The notes: generated by a model not told the origin, from the sequence alone. A stretch of 58,005 bases of DNA from an uncultured Schlesneria sp. (GCA_903858935.1 CAIOKO010000228.1:1-58005), one strand, 5' to 3'; shown: positions 18,105-28,307, numbered from the stretch's first letter. Numbers and translations: made by a program.

Positions 18105-18186
18105 TTGCGCAAACTTTCAGACCTCAAAAATGCCGAAAAAGGACTGCTTTCCGCCATAGTTGCCCAAAAATCCCATAGTTGCCCAA
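18105..18186. repeat. TTGCGCAA array, copy 2
   Basis: TTGCGCAA at 18105, TTGCCCAA at 18160 and 18179: spacings 55 and 19 bases, identical to copy 1. The spacer AAATGCCGAAAAAGGACTGC followed by TTTCCGCCATAG is nearly identical to copy 3. Confidence 0.8.
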
Positions 18187-18301
18187 GTTTAAAATCGAAA
18201 AGCACTGGCGAGTGAAGAGACACGGAAATGGCATACAACGTCATATTGATTCGTCGACCGACGACTACCGCTTCCATTGCGAATTCGTACGGGCTGCATA
18301 G

Positions 18302-18478
18302 TTGCCCAATTGCCGCCAGCGTGGATCTGCCTTGTCATCCAAGATCAGCGGTTGAAAGCCGCCGCCACGGTCTCGACCATTGTTGCGCAAAACCGTTGCG
18401 CAAGTTCACAAACTCCTGAAATGCCGAAAAAGGGACTGCTTTCCGCCATAGTTGCCCAAGAATCCCATAGTTGCCCAA
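18302..18478. repeat. TTGCGCAA array, copy 3 (expanded)
   Basis: TTGCCCAA at 18302; TTGCGCAA at 18383 and 18396; TTGCCCAA at 18452 and 18471. The last three show spacings 56 and 19, one base from the 55/19 pattern of copies 1 and 2. The spacer AAATGCCGAAAAAGGGACTG and the following TTTCCGCCATAG are shared with copy 2. A (GA)n microsatellite starts 20 bases downstream. Confidence 0.8.
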
Positions 18479-18497
18479 GTTTAAAAAAGTATAAATC

Positions 18498-18528
<31 letters not shown>

Positions 18529-18944
18529 CCGTCGCTGATACCGATCGTCACCAATCGGAAATGAAGCGGGCTTTGTCAAAAATGAGAAGGAGACATTTGG
18601 TCGCTGCCACGCGGGGTCGGGAGGCTACTCGCATAACGAAGCAGGTCAGGAAACCATTCCACGATGAACGTCGCGGCACACACCAGTCAAATTCCCGATT
18701 TTAAGAAAATCGCAAAAAAGAAGCACCTCGATTCAATCCATAGTTTCAACGATGACAAAGACTTCTCTCACATTTCCGACCAGGTGGGGTTAGCAACCGA
18801 AAATGCAGGGAACTGTGTCGGAACGCCGATTCACGATGGAATGACTGAAGAAATACCGCCATAATGACCGTCGTTGGTCAAAATGGAGTTCCGACCATAT
18901 CCAACCCGAATTGCGTCAAGCGCTGACAGGATTTCTTCCAAGTT

Positions 18945-21566
18945 ATGATCATCCGTAAGGTGCTCGCACTTCGAGGTCCTAATATCTGGTCCCGGCATAC
19001 CGTCTTGGAAGCCTGGGTTGATCTGGGTGCGCTCAAAGATACGTCGTCAGCCCAGATCCCCGGCTTTAACGACCGATTGATGACCTGGCTGCCAACGATG
19101 ATCGAGCATCGCTGCAGCGTTGGCGAAAGAGGCGGTTTTTTCCAGCGACTTCGTTGGGGAACATATCTCGCACACATTCTCGAACACACAACGCTTGAGC
19201 TGCAAACACTTTGTGGCACACCAGTTGGATATGGCCGTGCTCGAGAAACGTCCGAGGAAGGCCTTTACAAAGTCGCCATCCGATATCAGGACGAGACGCT
19301 CGGCAAGGCCTGCCTCCAGACAGCTCGCGAATTGTTGATGTCAGCTGTATTCGACCTGCCATTCGACATCGATTCGCATTTAAAGCGCCTGCGTGAATTG
19401 GCAGACCGAGTTTGCCTTGGTCCCAGCACGAACGCCATCGTCGACGCGGCCAAAGCTCGGAATATTCCTTACCGCCGATTGAATTCTGGAAGTCTGGTTC
19501 AATTTGGGCAAGGGAAGAAGCAGCGGCGAATCTGGACAGCAGAGACCGACTTTACCAGCGCCATCGCCGAATCAATCGCTCAAGATAAACAGCTGACGAA
19601 AATGATGCTGACGGCGGCAGGGATTCCGGTCCCTGAAGGTCGAGAAGTCGAAAGCCCTGAAGATGCCTGGGAAGCAGCGAAAGCGATTGAAGGACCAGTC
19701 GTCGTGAAGCCCGTCGATGGAAATCACGGTCGCGGCGTCTGCATGGATCTGACCGAAGAATCTCAAGTTATTGCAGGGTATCACGAAGCGCTCAAAGAAG
19801 GTTCAGGCGTGATCGTTGAGCGATTTGCAAGAGGTTCTGAGCATCGATTGCTTGTCGTGGGACAGAAGCTGATTGCGGCAGCAGCAGGGGATGCGGCAGC
19901 GGTCGTCGGCGATGGCAAGCATACAGTCCAGGAATTGATTGAAATCCAGGTCAACTCAGATCCTCGGCGCGGTGAAGATGAAACAAAACCGCTCGATCTT
20001 GTACGAATCATTCCTCTTACGATACTGACGCTGGCGAATCAGGGTTGTAAGCTTGAGACTGTCCTCGAGCCTGGCAAAAAAGTCATTGTTCGTCGTAACG
20101 ACAATCTCTCACGTGATGTCACCGATCTCGTCCATCCCTCCGTTGCTGAACATGCCGTTTTGGCCGCTCAAGTTGTCGGGCTGGATATCGCAGGAATCGA
20201 TCTCGTTACCGAAGACATTTCGCGTCCACTTGAAGAGCAGGGTGGTGTGATTGTCGAGGTCAACGCAGGTCCGGGACTGCTTATGCACCTCAAGCCTGAA
20301 ATTGGCAAACCACGTCCGGTTGGTGAGGCGATCATCGACCATATGTTCCCAGATCCGGCAGACAGCGGTCGAATTCCCATTTTTTCCGTCACCGGCACAA
20401 ATGGAAAGACGACTGTAGCACGCCTGGTCACGGCGGTTTTAAAAGCATCGGGACGAACAGTCGGGCTGGCATGCACGGATGGAATCATTATCGACGGGCG
20501 GACGATCGACGTCGGAGATTGCGCGGGCCCTCGAAGCGCACGCAACGTCCTGTTGAATCCGATCCTCGACGCGGCGGTATTTGAGGCAGCTCGCGGGGGG
20601 ATTTTGCGTGAGGGACTTGGTTTTGACAAATGCGACGTCGCGGTCGTCACCAATATCGGGGAAGGGGACCATCTCGGCCAGCACTACATCGATTCGCCGA
20701 GGGAAATGTTCAAGGTCAAACGAACTCCGGTTGACGTCGTCTTGCCGACCGGAACGGCGGTCTTGAACGCTACGGATCCTCTTGTCGTCGAAATGAAAGA
20801 ACTTTCGGCAGGTGGTGTGACGTTTTTTGCAATTGATCCGGCCCATCCGGTCATTCGCGAGCATCGGGGTAACGGAAAACGAGTTGTTTTCGTGCGTCAT
20901 TCCTACGTGATCCTGTGCGAAGGGGACACGGAAACTCAGCTTGTCGCGTTGCAGGACTTACCATCGACCCACGGAGGTCGAGTCGGGTTCCAGATTGAAA
21001 ATGTACTGGCTGCAGCGGCTGCGACCTGGGCTCTCGGTGTTCCGTTAAACGACATTCGCAATGGATTACAGTCGTTTCAAGGTAATTTGCAGGATGATCC
21101 CGCCCGGTTTAACGTCCTGGAGTCGGCCGAAAAGACCATTGTCGTTATGGACGGGCGAAATTTATCGGCACTACGGGCAGTGATTGCGGGAATCACTGAC
21201 TTTCCCCATTCGAAACGTTCAGTCGTCTATTCAGCAGAAGAAGACCGCCGCGATATCGATCTCGTCAATCAAGGTGAGCAGTTGGGAACCTCTTTTGATC
21301 GAGTCATTTTGTGTGAAATTGAAAAGGGAGTCGATCGGCCAGTTGGCGAGGTCACCCGGTTGTTGAGAGCAGGAGTTGAAAAAGGGACTCGAGCGAAGAG
21401 TATTTCAGAAATCCGCGACTGGTCAAATGCCGTGGATACTGGATGGCGCGAGCTGCAACCAGGGGAACTTTTGCTGATCCAGTCTTCAACAGTCCCTAAG
21501 ACAGTCAAGAAATTACAGACAATGCTCGGTTTGGAACTGGCAGAAGAAACATCGAACCAGGGATGA
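18945..21566 (+). CDS. cphA: cyanophycin synthetase, copy 1 (degenerate Mur C-domain)
   Basis: Makes cyanophycin (multi-L-arginyl-poly-L-aspartate) by two ATP-dependent steps. The 873 residues match CphA length. The N-domain opens LALRGPNIWS and keeps HILEH (H77, E80, H81), the motif of the cryptic metallopeptidase site known in CphA1 enzymes. The ATP-grasp domain has VVVKPVDGNHGRGV and VIVEVNAGPG. The Mur-like domain has VTGTNGKTT (482-490). The C-terminal lobe, however, reads VVMDGRNLSAL at 733 where canonical enzymes have DYAHNP or DYGHN, and SAEEDRRDIDL where PGDRRD is usual. The degraded C-lobe suggests it may need copy 2 or has a changed role; that is inference. Confidence 0.88.
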   Translation: MIIRKVLALRGPNIWSRHTVLEAWVDLGALKDTSSAQIPGFNDRLMTWLPTMIEHRCSVGERGGFFQRLRWGTYLAHILEHTTLELQTLCGTPVGYGRARETSEEGLYKVAIRYQDETLGKACLQTARELLMSAVFDLPFDIDSHLKRLRELADRVCLGPSTNAIVDAAKARNIPYRRLNSGSLVQFGQGKKQRRIWTAETDFTSAIAESIAQDKQLTKMMLTAAGIPVPEGREVESPEDAWEAAKAIEGPVVVKPVDGNHGRGVCMDLTEESQVIAGYHEALKEGSGVIVERFARGSEHRLLVVGQKLIAAAAGDAAAVVGDGKHTVQELIEIQVNSDPRRGEDETKPLDLVRIIPLTILTLANQGCKLETVLEPGKKVIVRRNDNLSRDVTDLVHPSVAEHAVLAAQVVGLDIAGIDLVTEDISRPLEEQGGVIVEVNAGPGLLMHLKPEIGKPRPVGEAIIDHMFPDPADSGRIPIFSVTGTNGKTTVARLVTAVLKASGRTVGLACTDGIIIDGRTIDVGDCAGPRSARNVLLNPILDAAVFEAARGGILREGLGFDKCDVAVVTNIGEGDHLGQHYIDSPREMFKVKRTPVDVVLPTGTAVLNATDPLVVEMKELSAGGVTFFAIDPAHPVIREHRGNGKRVVFVRHSYVILCEGDTETQLVALQDLPSTHGGRVGFQIENVLAAAAATWALGVPLNDIRNGLQSFQGNLQDDPARFNVLESAEKTIVVMDGRNLSALRAVIAGITDFPHSKRSVVYSAEEDRRDIDLVNQGEQLGTSFDRVILCEIEKGVDRPVGEVTRLLRAGVEKGTRAKSISEIRDWSNAVDTGWRELQPGELLLIQSSTVPKTVKKLQTMLGLELAEETSNQG

Positions 21567-21947
21567 CAGATTTTTTCATTAAGAATGTGTGCGGCCGTCG
21601 TACAGGACGTTCGCACTGTTTGATTTCGATAAGGTGATGAATTGAGATCCGTTTCTTGAACCTGAATTTATGAGGCGATTGATCGACTTAAGAATTACGG
21701 CATATCGATTGCGACGTTGATCGGTGGAGCTTCGGTTTCTCGAAGTTCAGAACGAGCGTTACGGATAAAACCGAGCGAATCGTTCAGCAGAAGTGAATGC
21801 CAAATGAACGATTCCCCGAAGTTCGGGGTGCCCGCTGGAGCGACGAGAAAACGGTGAAATCGTATTCTCGGGGCAACTGTAGTCGTGAGACTTACTGAAA
21901 TCAGGACATGTTGGCAGTAAAATATTGAACCAAAAGGGCTACGAATC
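21567..21947. other. 381-base spacer between the two cyanophycin synthetases
   Basis: No supported gene. A reverse-strand frame of 84 codons exists but starts inside the second cphA and shows no family features. AAGGG 11 bases before the ATG at 21948 is a plausible RBS. The gap is long enough to hold a separate promoter for copy 2. I see no clear terminator after copy 1. Confidence 0.5.
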
Positions 21948-24587
21948 ATGAATCTTGGGACAACGCGAGCTTTGCGAGGTCCGAATATTTGGTCTCAACT
22001 TACCGTTCTGGAAGTTGAGATCGACATGTCAGCGCACATCATGCGCTCGACGCAAGATATTGATATCATTCGATCTCGAGCCGCCAGCCTGCTGAATGGA
22101 CTGGCGACGATCTCGTCATCAACGAGCCACGACGAGCCTGCCGAAAGCTCTCATTTATCGCCAGCCATGAGTCTTTCTGAATTGCTGGCCCGGGCGATTG
22201 TCGAGTTGCAACAGCAGGCTGGGTGTGCAGTTAAGTTTGCCAGAATTGCAGAGATGAAGACTCCGGGGGTCTGCAAGATCGCCGTCCAGTATTGCGAAGA
22301 ACCTGTCGGCCGAATGGCTTTGGCAGCGGCCGCTGAACTGGTAAAGGCAGCAATTTCAGGCCAACATTTCGATGTCGCGACTCAAGTCAACGAGATTCGC
22401 AGCCTCGATCAGCAGATTCGATTGGGCCCCAGTACTGGGTCGATCGTCCGTGCAGCCACCACACGCGGCATCCCGGCGCGCCGTCTAAATGATCGCAGTT
22501 TGGTTCAACTTGGATACGGTTGTAAACAACATCGAATTCTCGCCGCCGAGACCGACAAAACTTCTGCTGTTGCAGAATCAATCGTTCAAGACAAAGAGCT
22601 TACTAAACAGTTGCTTGACGCCGTGGGTGTTCCTGTCCCTAAAGGACGACCCGTGACGAGCGCCGAGGACGCTTGGTCTGCGGCGCTGGACATCGGTGTT
22701 CCTGTCGTCATCAAACCTCAGGACGGAAACCAGGGTCGTGGTGTTGCTTGCAACCTCAACACGCGCGAACAGGTCCTAGCTGCTTATTCAGCAGCGACCG
22801 AAGAGGGAAACGAAATCATTTGCGAGAAATTCGCTCATGGGGCGGACTATCGCCTGCTGGTGATCGGGTACAAACTTGTCGCGGCAGCACGACGTGAACC
22901 ACCGCAAGTCACAGGTGACGGGCGACACACTATCACACAGTTGGTTGAAGAAGCGAATAAAGATCCAAGGCGTGGCGAAGACCATGCGACGTCACTCAGC
23001 AAATTCCGTCTTGACGAAATTGCCAAGGGCGTATTGGCCGAACAGGGGCTGACAATTGATTCGATCCCTGCAGCGGGGCAGATGGTTCTGATTCGACGAA
23101 ATGCGAATCTGAGTACCGGTGGCTCGGCAACAGACGTCACCGATCTGGTTCATCCTGAAGTCGCAGCACGAGTGATTGATGGTGTCCGCATGGTCGGCCT
23201 TGATATTGCCGGAGTCGATGTTGTCTGCCAGGACATCAGTCGACCTCTGGAGCAACAGGGCGGGATTATCGTCGAAATCAATGCCGCACCGGGACTGCGG
23301 ATGCACCTCGAACCATCCTCGGGCAAGGGGCGTCCGGTCGGTGAAGCAATCGTCGACACCATGTTCGGTGAAGGTGACGATGGCCGGATTCCGATCGTCG
23401 CGCTTTCAGGTACCAACGGAAAAACGACGACGACCAGGTTGATCAGCCACATCTTGCGATGCACAGGCAAACGGGTCGGAATGACATGCACAGACGGCGT
23501 TTACTTGAACGACCGACGCTTGGATACAGGTGATTGCAGCGGCCCTAAAAGTGCAAGAACGATTCTTGCAAACCCTGCTGTCGAAGCCGCCGTACTGGAG
23601 ACTGCACGCGGTGGAATCCTGCGTGAAGGACTTGGCTTTGACCTGTGCAATACCGCCGTCGTGACAAATATTGCTGATGGGGACCATCTGGGGATAAACG
23701 GAATCGATACTGCAGAACAACTGGCGAGAGTCAAACGAGTGATTGTTGAATCAGTCGCTTCGACAGGCTATGCCGTACTGAATGCTGACGATCCACTCAC
23801 TGCCAGCATGGCCGAATATTGCCCCGGCAAAGTCTTGTTTTTCGCGAAATCACCTGAAAACCCCTTGATCGCCGCTCATCGAGCAAAAGGGGCAAAAGTT
23901 ATCTACGTTCATAACAACTGTATTATGGCGGCGGAAGGTTCCTGGGAAGCCCGAATTGCGCTGCTTGACTCAGTTCCCCTGACTTTTGGCGGGCTGATCG
24001 GTTTCCAGGTGGAAAACGCAATGGCCGCTGCGGCAGCGGCGTGGACACTTGGCGTCCCCTTCGAAATGATCCGGCACGCGTTGGAAACTTTTGTGAATGA
24101 TACTCAGAAGGTTCCTGCTCGATTCAACGTGATTCAATTCCGTGGCTCAACAATCGTCATTGACTACGGACACAACGCTGCGGCCATTACAGCGTTGTGT
24201 GACGCATTTGAAAAAATGCCACACGAACGACGACTGATTGTTTATACAGCTGCTGGCGATCGTCGTGACGAAGACATTATTCGCCAGGGCGAGCTCATCG
24301 CGAATGCGTTTGATGTGATGTTTCTCTATGAAGACGCTTGTACCCGGGGTCGTCAGGACGGTGAGATCTGCCGACTGATGCGTGAAGGATTTCAGAAAGG
24401 GAACCGGCTACTTTCGGACAACATTGTTGAAACTCGCGGTGAAATGAAGGCGATCGAAATGACGTTGCGTCGAATGCAACCCGGCGATCTCGTCCTGATT
24501 CAAGCCGATCAGGTCGAGGAAGCGATTGTTTTCGTCCAACAGTTGCTACCAAAGTTGGCGGCAGAGCAAAAAGCTGTTTCTCGATAA
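21948..24587 (+). CDS. cphA: cyanophycin synthetase, copy 2 (lacks HxxEH)
   Basis: A 879-residue CphA paralogue on the same strand as copy 1. It opens RALRGPNIWS. At the position of HILEH in copy 1 it has LLARA (E78, A81 and R82 replace the two His and the Glu), so the primer-cutting metallopeptidase site should be dead. ATP-grasp is intact (VVIKPQDGNQGRGV, IIVEINAAPG). The Mur-like domain is intact at both ends: SGTNGKTT (487-494) and IDYGHNAAAI (738-747), then AAGDRRDEDI and ACTRGRQDGE. The catalytic core therefore looks complete. No cyanophycinase or isoaspartyl dipeptidase gene is in the window. Confidence 0.9.
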   Translation: MNLGTTRALRGPNIWSQLTVLEVEIDMSAHIMRSTQDIDIIRSRAASLLNGLATISSSTSHDEPAESSHLSPAMSLSELLARAIVELQQQAGCAVKFARIAEMKTPGVCKIAVQYCEEPVGRMALAAAAELVKAAISGQHFDVATQVNEIRSLDQQIRLGPSTGSIVRAATTRGIPARRLNDRSLVQLGYGCKQHRILAAETDKTSAVAESIVQDKELTKQLLDAVGVPVPKGRPVTSAEDAWSAALDIGVPVVIKPQDGNQGRGVACNLNTREQVLAAYSAATEEGNEIICEKFAHGADYRLLVIGYKLVAAARREPPQVTGDGRHTITQLVEEANKDPRRGEDHATSLSKFRLDEIAKGVLAEQGLTIDSIPAAGQMVLIRRNANLSTGGSATDVTDLVHPEVAARVIDGVRMVGLDIAGVDVVCQDISRPLEQQGGIIVEINAAPGLRMHLEPSSGKGRPVGEAIVDTMFGEGDDGRIPIVALSGTNGKTTTTRLISHILRCTGKRVGMTCTDGVYLNDRRLDTGDCSGPKSARTILANPAVEAAVLETARGGILREGLGFDLCNTAVVTNIADGDHLGINGIDTAEQLARVKRVIVESVASTGYAVLNADDPLTASMAEYCPGKVLFFAKSPENPLIAAHRAKGAKVIYVHNNCIMAAEGSWEARIALLDSVPLTFGGLIGFQVENAMAAAAAAWTLGVPFEMIRHALETFVNDTQKVPARFNVIQFRGSTIVIDYGHNAAAITALCDAFEKMPHERRLIVYTAAGDRRDEDIIRQGELIANAFDVMFLYEDACTRGRQDGEICRLMREGFQKGNRLLSDNIVETRGEMKAIEMTLRRMQPGDLVLIQADQVEEAIVFVQQLLPKLAAEQKAVSR

Positions 24588-24721
24588 TCCCTGGTTCGGA
24601 TCATCGGGAATTCGGGATCGCGATTGATCGCGGTGTTGTTGCATGTTAGTCTCTGCGGGGAGATCGTGCCCTTTTTTAAGGACGCGATATTGAGCGTCTT
24701 TCCATCTCGTCGGAGATACCC

Positions 24722-26449
24722 GTGACTGCGGCATTCCTTAAAGTCATTAAAGGAAGTTCAGCAGGCCAGGTCCTTGCGCTGTCCGGCGAGACTGTTATTT
24801 TGGGGCGCCATCCGTCCAGCCAGATTGTCCTCGACAACGCCTCGGTCAGTCGCCAGCATGCTCAAATCATTGAAGAACACGGTGTTTTTCTGGTTGAAGA
24901 TTTGCGTAGCCGCAATGGAACCCAGGTGAATCGGCAACCGATTCGCGGCAAGACCGAGTTACGCGATGGCGACGAGATCAAAGTCTGCGATTACGCATTC
25001 ACATTCATGCGAAAAGTAACGGGACCAGCGACTCCTGTTTCTCAAAGATCAAGCAGAATCGTCCTCGAGGATGGCTATGAGACTCTGGATGATGACGCCG
25101 AGTCGGAACCCGAGATCGAAGAATCTGAAAAATCTGTCGAGAATTCATCCGTCCTCACGTCGATTTCAGCGGGATCATCAGCACAAGGGCTGAGGCTGAA
25201 CGTTCGACCCGAGGCGAAGCTGCGAGCCATTCTTGAAATCAGCCTGGCTTTGGGCAAGGTCGTCGCTCTCTCGGACATGTTGCCTGTGATTTTGAAATCT
25301 CTTTTCAAGATTTTCCCACAAGCGGATTCCGGGTTTCTCTTGTTGAAAGAGAGTAAAACCGGAAAACTCCGCCTTCGCTGTTCGCACTCGCGCCGCAGCG
25401 AAACGGACGACGTCCCGATCAGCCAGACGGTTGTTCAACAGGCGATGGAAAGCGGCAAGGCGATCCTGAGCGCTGACGTTTGTGGGGACAGGCGTTTTCA
25501 GCACAGCGAAAGCCTCATTGATATGCAGCTGCGTTCGCTGATGTGTACACCCCTGATGGATACCAGCGGAACTGCGATGGGCGTCTTGCAGGTGAGCACT
25601 TTCGACGTAACGCAGCCATTCAATTCCGATGATCTTGACGTGCTGGTGAGCGTAGGAGCTCAAGCCGGCTTGGCGGTTGAAAATGGTGCGATGCATGAAA
25701 CGTTGATCAAACAACGTGAGTTTGATCGAGAAATGCAAATCGCGGCTCAGGTCCAATTGAGCTTTCTACCCAGTGCACCTCCTAAAATGCCAGGTTACGA
25801 GTTCGCGGACCATTACGCCGCGGCTCAAAGCATTGGAGGTGATTATTTCGACTTTATTCACCTGCCAGATGGACGAATCGCACTCATTATTGGTGATGTC
25901 GCTGGAAAGGGGATCCCTGCCGCTCTGCTTATGGCCCGGTTACATGCTTCGATCCGGTATCACCTTTTTAATGCACTCAGTGCAAATGGGGCGTTAAACA
26001 GCCTGAACTTCGAAATGGCAAGCAGTGAAATGGGGTATCGATTTATCACCCTGTCAATTGCGATCCTCGATCCGTCTCGGCATGAAATTCAATTGGCCAG
26101 TGCCGGACACTTGCCTCCGATAGTCCGTCGCGGGAATGAAGCCGAATTGATTGGCCACCGCCAGTCCGGTTTACCACTGGGGGTGATGGCAGATCAAAAG
26201 TATGAATCCCTTGCGATACAGCTTGCTCCAGGCAACTCCATCATCTTTTACACGGATGGTGTCACGGAAGCGATGAATTCTCGATCCGAGCTTTTTGCAA
26301 AAGAGCGAGTCCGCAAAGTGATTGAAGACGGCCCGGAATCGGTGGTTGAACTGATTCCCTCGCTGATCGATGCAATCGATTCATTCAGTGAAAATCTGCC
26401 TCAACGTGATGATATTTGCGTGATCGCCGTGCGGCGGACTGGCGAGTGA
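24722..26449 (+). CDS. FHA-GAF-SpoIIE/PP2C phosphatase
   Basis: Signal-transduction Ser/Thr phosphatase. Order: FHA domain (about 1-100; GRHPSSQIVLDN, SVSRQHAQI, LRSRNGTQVN) that binds phosphothreonine; GAF domain (about 165-325; SLMCTPLMDTSGTAMGVLQV); SpoIIE-type PP2C domain (about 345-573) with metal-binding acidic motifs GGDYFDF, LIIGDVAGKGIPAALLMA, IIFYTDGVTEA and QRDDICVIAV. Start is GTG at 24722 with GGAG 6 bases upstream. This fusion is common in planctomycetes and probably acts on anti-sigma-factor antagonists or in Hanks-kinase signalling; the partner is not visible here. Confidence 0.92.
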   Translation: MTAAFLKVIKGSSAGQVLALSGETVILGRHPSSQIVLDNASVSRQHAQIIEEHGVFLVEDLRSRNGTQVNRQPIRGKTELRDGDEIKVCDYAFTFMRKVTGPATPVSQRSSRIVLEDGYETLDDDAESEPEIEESEKSVENSSVLTSISAGSSAQGLRLNVRPEAKLRAILEISLALGKVVALSDMLPVILKSLFKIFPQADSGFLLLKESKTGKLRLRCSHSRRSETDDVPISQTVVQQAMESGKAILSADVCGDRRFQHSESLIDMQLRSLMCTPLMDTSGTAMGVLQVSTFDVTQPFNSDDLDVLVSVGAQAGLAVENGAMHETLIKQREFDREMQIAAQVQLSFLPSAPPKMPGYEFADHYAAAQSIGGDYFDFIHLPDGRIALIIGDVAGKGIPAALLMARLHASIRYHLFNALSANGALNSLNFEMASSEMGYRFITLSIAILDPSRHEIQLASAGHLPPIVRRGNEAELIGHRQSGLPLGVMADQKYESLAIQLAPGNSIIFYTDGVTEAMNSRSELFAKERVRKVIEDGPESVVELIPSLIDAIDSFSENLPQRDDICVIAVRRTGE

Positions 26450-26686
26450 GACATCACTCAAGATCCCAGCAATCCTAAGTACCATTCTCTTGTGACAACG
26501 TTTGCCCCGCGTTGAAGGGCATCCACCGCCAATAACGCATCAAATGATTGACATCTATTTCCGAGCCACAGTATAACGCTGTATGATACAGAGGCTTCAG
26601 CCGATGTATTCGTATGTCGAACTGCTGACAAAACTTTCCGTAGTTGAGATCGTGTTTTTCGTCCGAACGAATTGGGAGCTGAGCGT

Positions 26687-28150
26687 ATGTTTGTAATCCC
26701 CGGCCAATACGGTAAAGACAACTGCGATGGCTATAGTCGTCGGGAATTGCTTCGCGTTGGCGGCACCTCGTTATTGGGATTATCTCTACCAGCCCTTTTG
26801 CAAAGCGATAAAGCACGAGCGGCGGATGATGCCCGCTATGGGGGTGTCGGGTTCGGCAAAGCGAAACACGTGATTCTTGTCTATCTACAAGGTGGACCTA
26901 GTCATTTAGATCTTTGGGATCCGAAGACGGACGTTCCGGATAACGTCAAAAGTGTCTTTAAGCCGATTGCCACTAAGCTTCCCGGTATACAGTTTACCGA
27001 GCTGATGCCCAAGCTGGCCCAAGAACTCGACAAAACCACACTGCTGCGCGCCGTCAGTTATACGCCGAATGGATTGTTCAATCACACTGCGGCAATTTAT
27101 CAAATGATGACGGGGTATACGGCAGACAAGGTAAGCCCTTCGGGCCAGCTTGAACCACCAAGCCCGAAGGACTTTCCCAACTGGGGTTGTCACGTGATCA
27201 AGGCCCGTCCGCCAGAAGTGCCGATGCTTCCTTACGTCATGATGCCTCGGCCACTTCAGGAGAGTGGCGTTATCGGTAAAGGAGGAAACGCCGGATTCAT
27301 GGGTCGTGCGTTCGATCCATATACGCTGTACCCTGTCGGCGACGACATGGACATGACCAAGATGGAACGAATTCGTGTCGACGATCTGCAGTTACGGCCT
27401 GAGGTTCCACAAGACCGGCTTGCTCGCCGCGCCAGCTTGCGCGACACCGTGAACGCAAGTCTAAATGATCTGGATAAGGCCGTCAGCAAGTACGCTCTGG
27501 ACGAATACTATGGCAAGGCCCTTTCACTGGTCTTGTCTGGACAGGCACGTGAGGCGTTCAACCTCAACGCCGAATCAAAAGAGCTGCGTGAGAAGTACGG
27601 TAACAATACGTTCGGTCAAAGCTGTCTTCTCGCCCGCAGACTCATTGAAGCGGGAACCCGAGTCGTCCAGGTGAACTGGCCAAAAGTCGCGAATTCGGAC
27701 AATCACTCATTCGACGTCCATGCGGGACTGTCCGCCCGAATGAAGAACCAGTCGGCTCCGATGCTCGATGCTGGACTGTCGGGTTTGATCTCAGACTTGG
27801 ACGACCGGGGAATGCTGAAAGACACCCTGGTTTTAGCGATCGGCGAATTCGGTCGCAGTCCAAAACGTGGTGTCAGCACATCTGGCAATGGTAATACTGA
27901 TGATGGGCGCGATCACTGGCCTTATTGTTACACCGGGATCATGGCCGGTGCAGGAGTGAAGCGAGGCTTCGTCTGGGGCAAGTCTGATCAGACAGCATCA
28001 GCCCCTGTCGAAAACCCAGTCCATCCGATTGAACTGTTAGCCACGATCTACCACAGCGTTGGAATGAATCCTCGTCGCATGGTTTACAACCATCTCAATC
28101 AGCCACGCGAAATGGTCAGTGCTGATGCCGTGACAGGAATTCTGTCTTAA
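26687..28150 (+). CDS. Tat-exported DUF1501 protein
   Basis: A 487-residue member of DUF1501, a family related to alkaline phosphatases/sulfatases and greatly expanded in planctomycetes. It has a twin-arginine signal ([11 protein letters not shown]) followed by a hydrophobic stretch, then [39 protein letters not shown], and [11 protein letters not shown], which are family hallmarks. ATG 26687 has GGAG 8 bases upstream; an upstream TTG at 26672 is less likely. DUF1501 genes usually sit beside a DUF1549/DUF1553 cytochrome-like gene, but none is present here. Function is unknown; location is expected outside the cytoplasmic membrane. Confidence 0.9.
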   Translation: MFVIPGQYGKDNCDGYSRRELLRVGGTSLLGLSLPALLQSDKARAADDARYGGVGFGKAKHVILVYLQGGPSHLDLWDPKTDVPDNVKSVFKPIATKLPGIQFTELMPKLAQELDKTTLLRAVSYTPNGLFNHTAAIYQMMTGYTADKVSPSGQLEPPSPKDFPNWGCHVIKARPPEVPMLPYVMMPRPLQESGVIGKGGNAGFMGRAFDPYTLYPVGDDMDMTKMERIRVDDLQLRPEVPQDRLARRASLRDTVNASLNDLDKAVSKYALDEYYGKALSLVLSGQAREAFNLNAESKELREKYGNNTFGQSCLLARRLIEAGTRVVQVNWPKVANSDNHSFDVHAGLSARMKNQSAPMLDAGLSGLISDLDDRGMLKDTLVLAIGEFGRSPKRGVSTSGNGNTDDGRDHWPYCYTGIMAGAGVKRGFVWGKSDQTASAPVENPVHPIELLATIYHSVGMNPRRMVYNHLNQPREMVSADAVTGILS

Positions 28151-28233
28151 CGCGGATGAAGTCATCTCTGCTGTCTGGCCCCTGGTACTCCCGGTAGTCA
28201 GCTGAAGAAATCGCTTTTGTAAAACATGATCGA

Positions 28234-28267
28234 GACCGCATCACCGAATCCTCTGGTGAATGCGGTC
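28234..28267 (+). terminator. terminator after the DUF1501 gene
   Basis: GACCGCATCACC (28234-28245) pairs with GGTGAATGCGGTC (28255-28267, one bulged A), loop GAATCCTCT, followed by TTTGTC. It lies about 85 bases after the DUF1501 stop and before the next gene. Confidence 0.75.
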
Positions 28268-28307
28268 TTTGTCATTGGGTTGCGTGGACTTTAAAAAGGG
28301 ACCAATC

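Noticed and set aside
17019-18478. A CRISPR array
   Set aside because: The repeated words are only 8-10 bases, spacing is not the repeat-spacer pattern of CRISPR, spacers are alike rather than unique, and no cas gene is nearby.
18664-18864. A 66-codon gene before the first cyanophycin synthetase
   Set aside because: The translation has no family-like features and the RBS is weak. It is kept only as a possibility.
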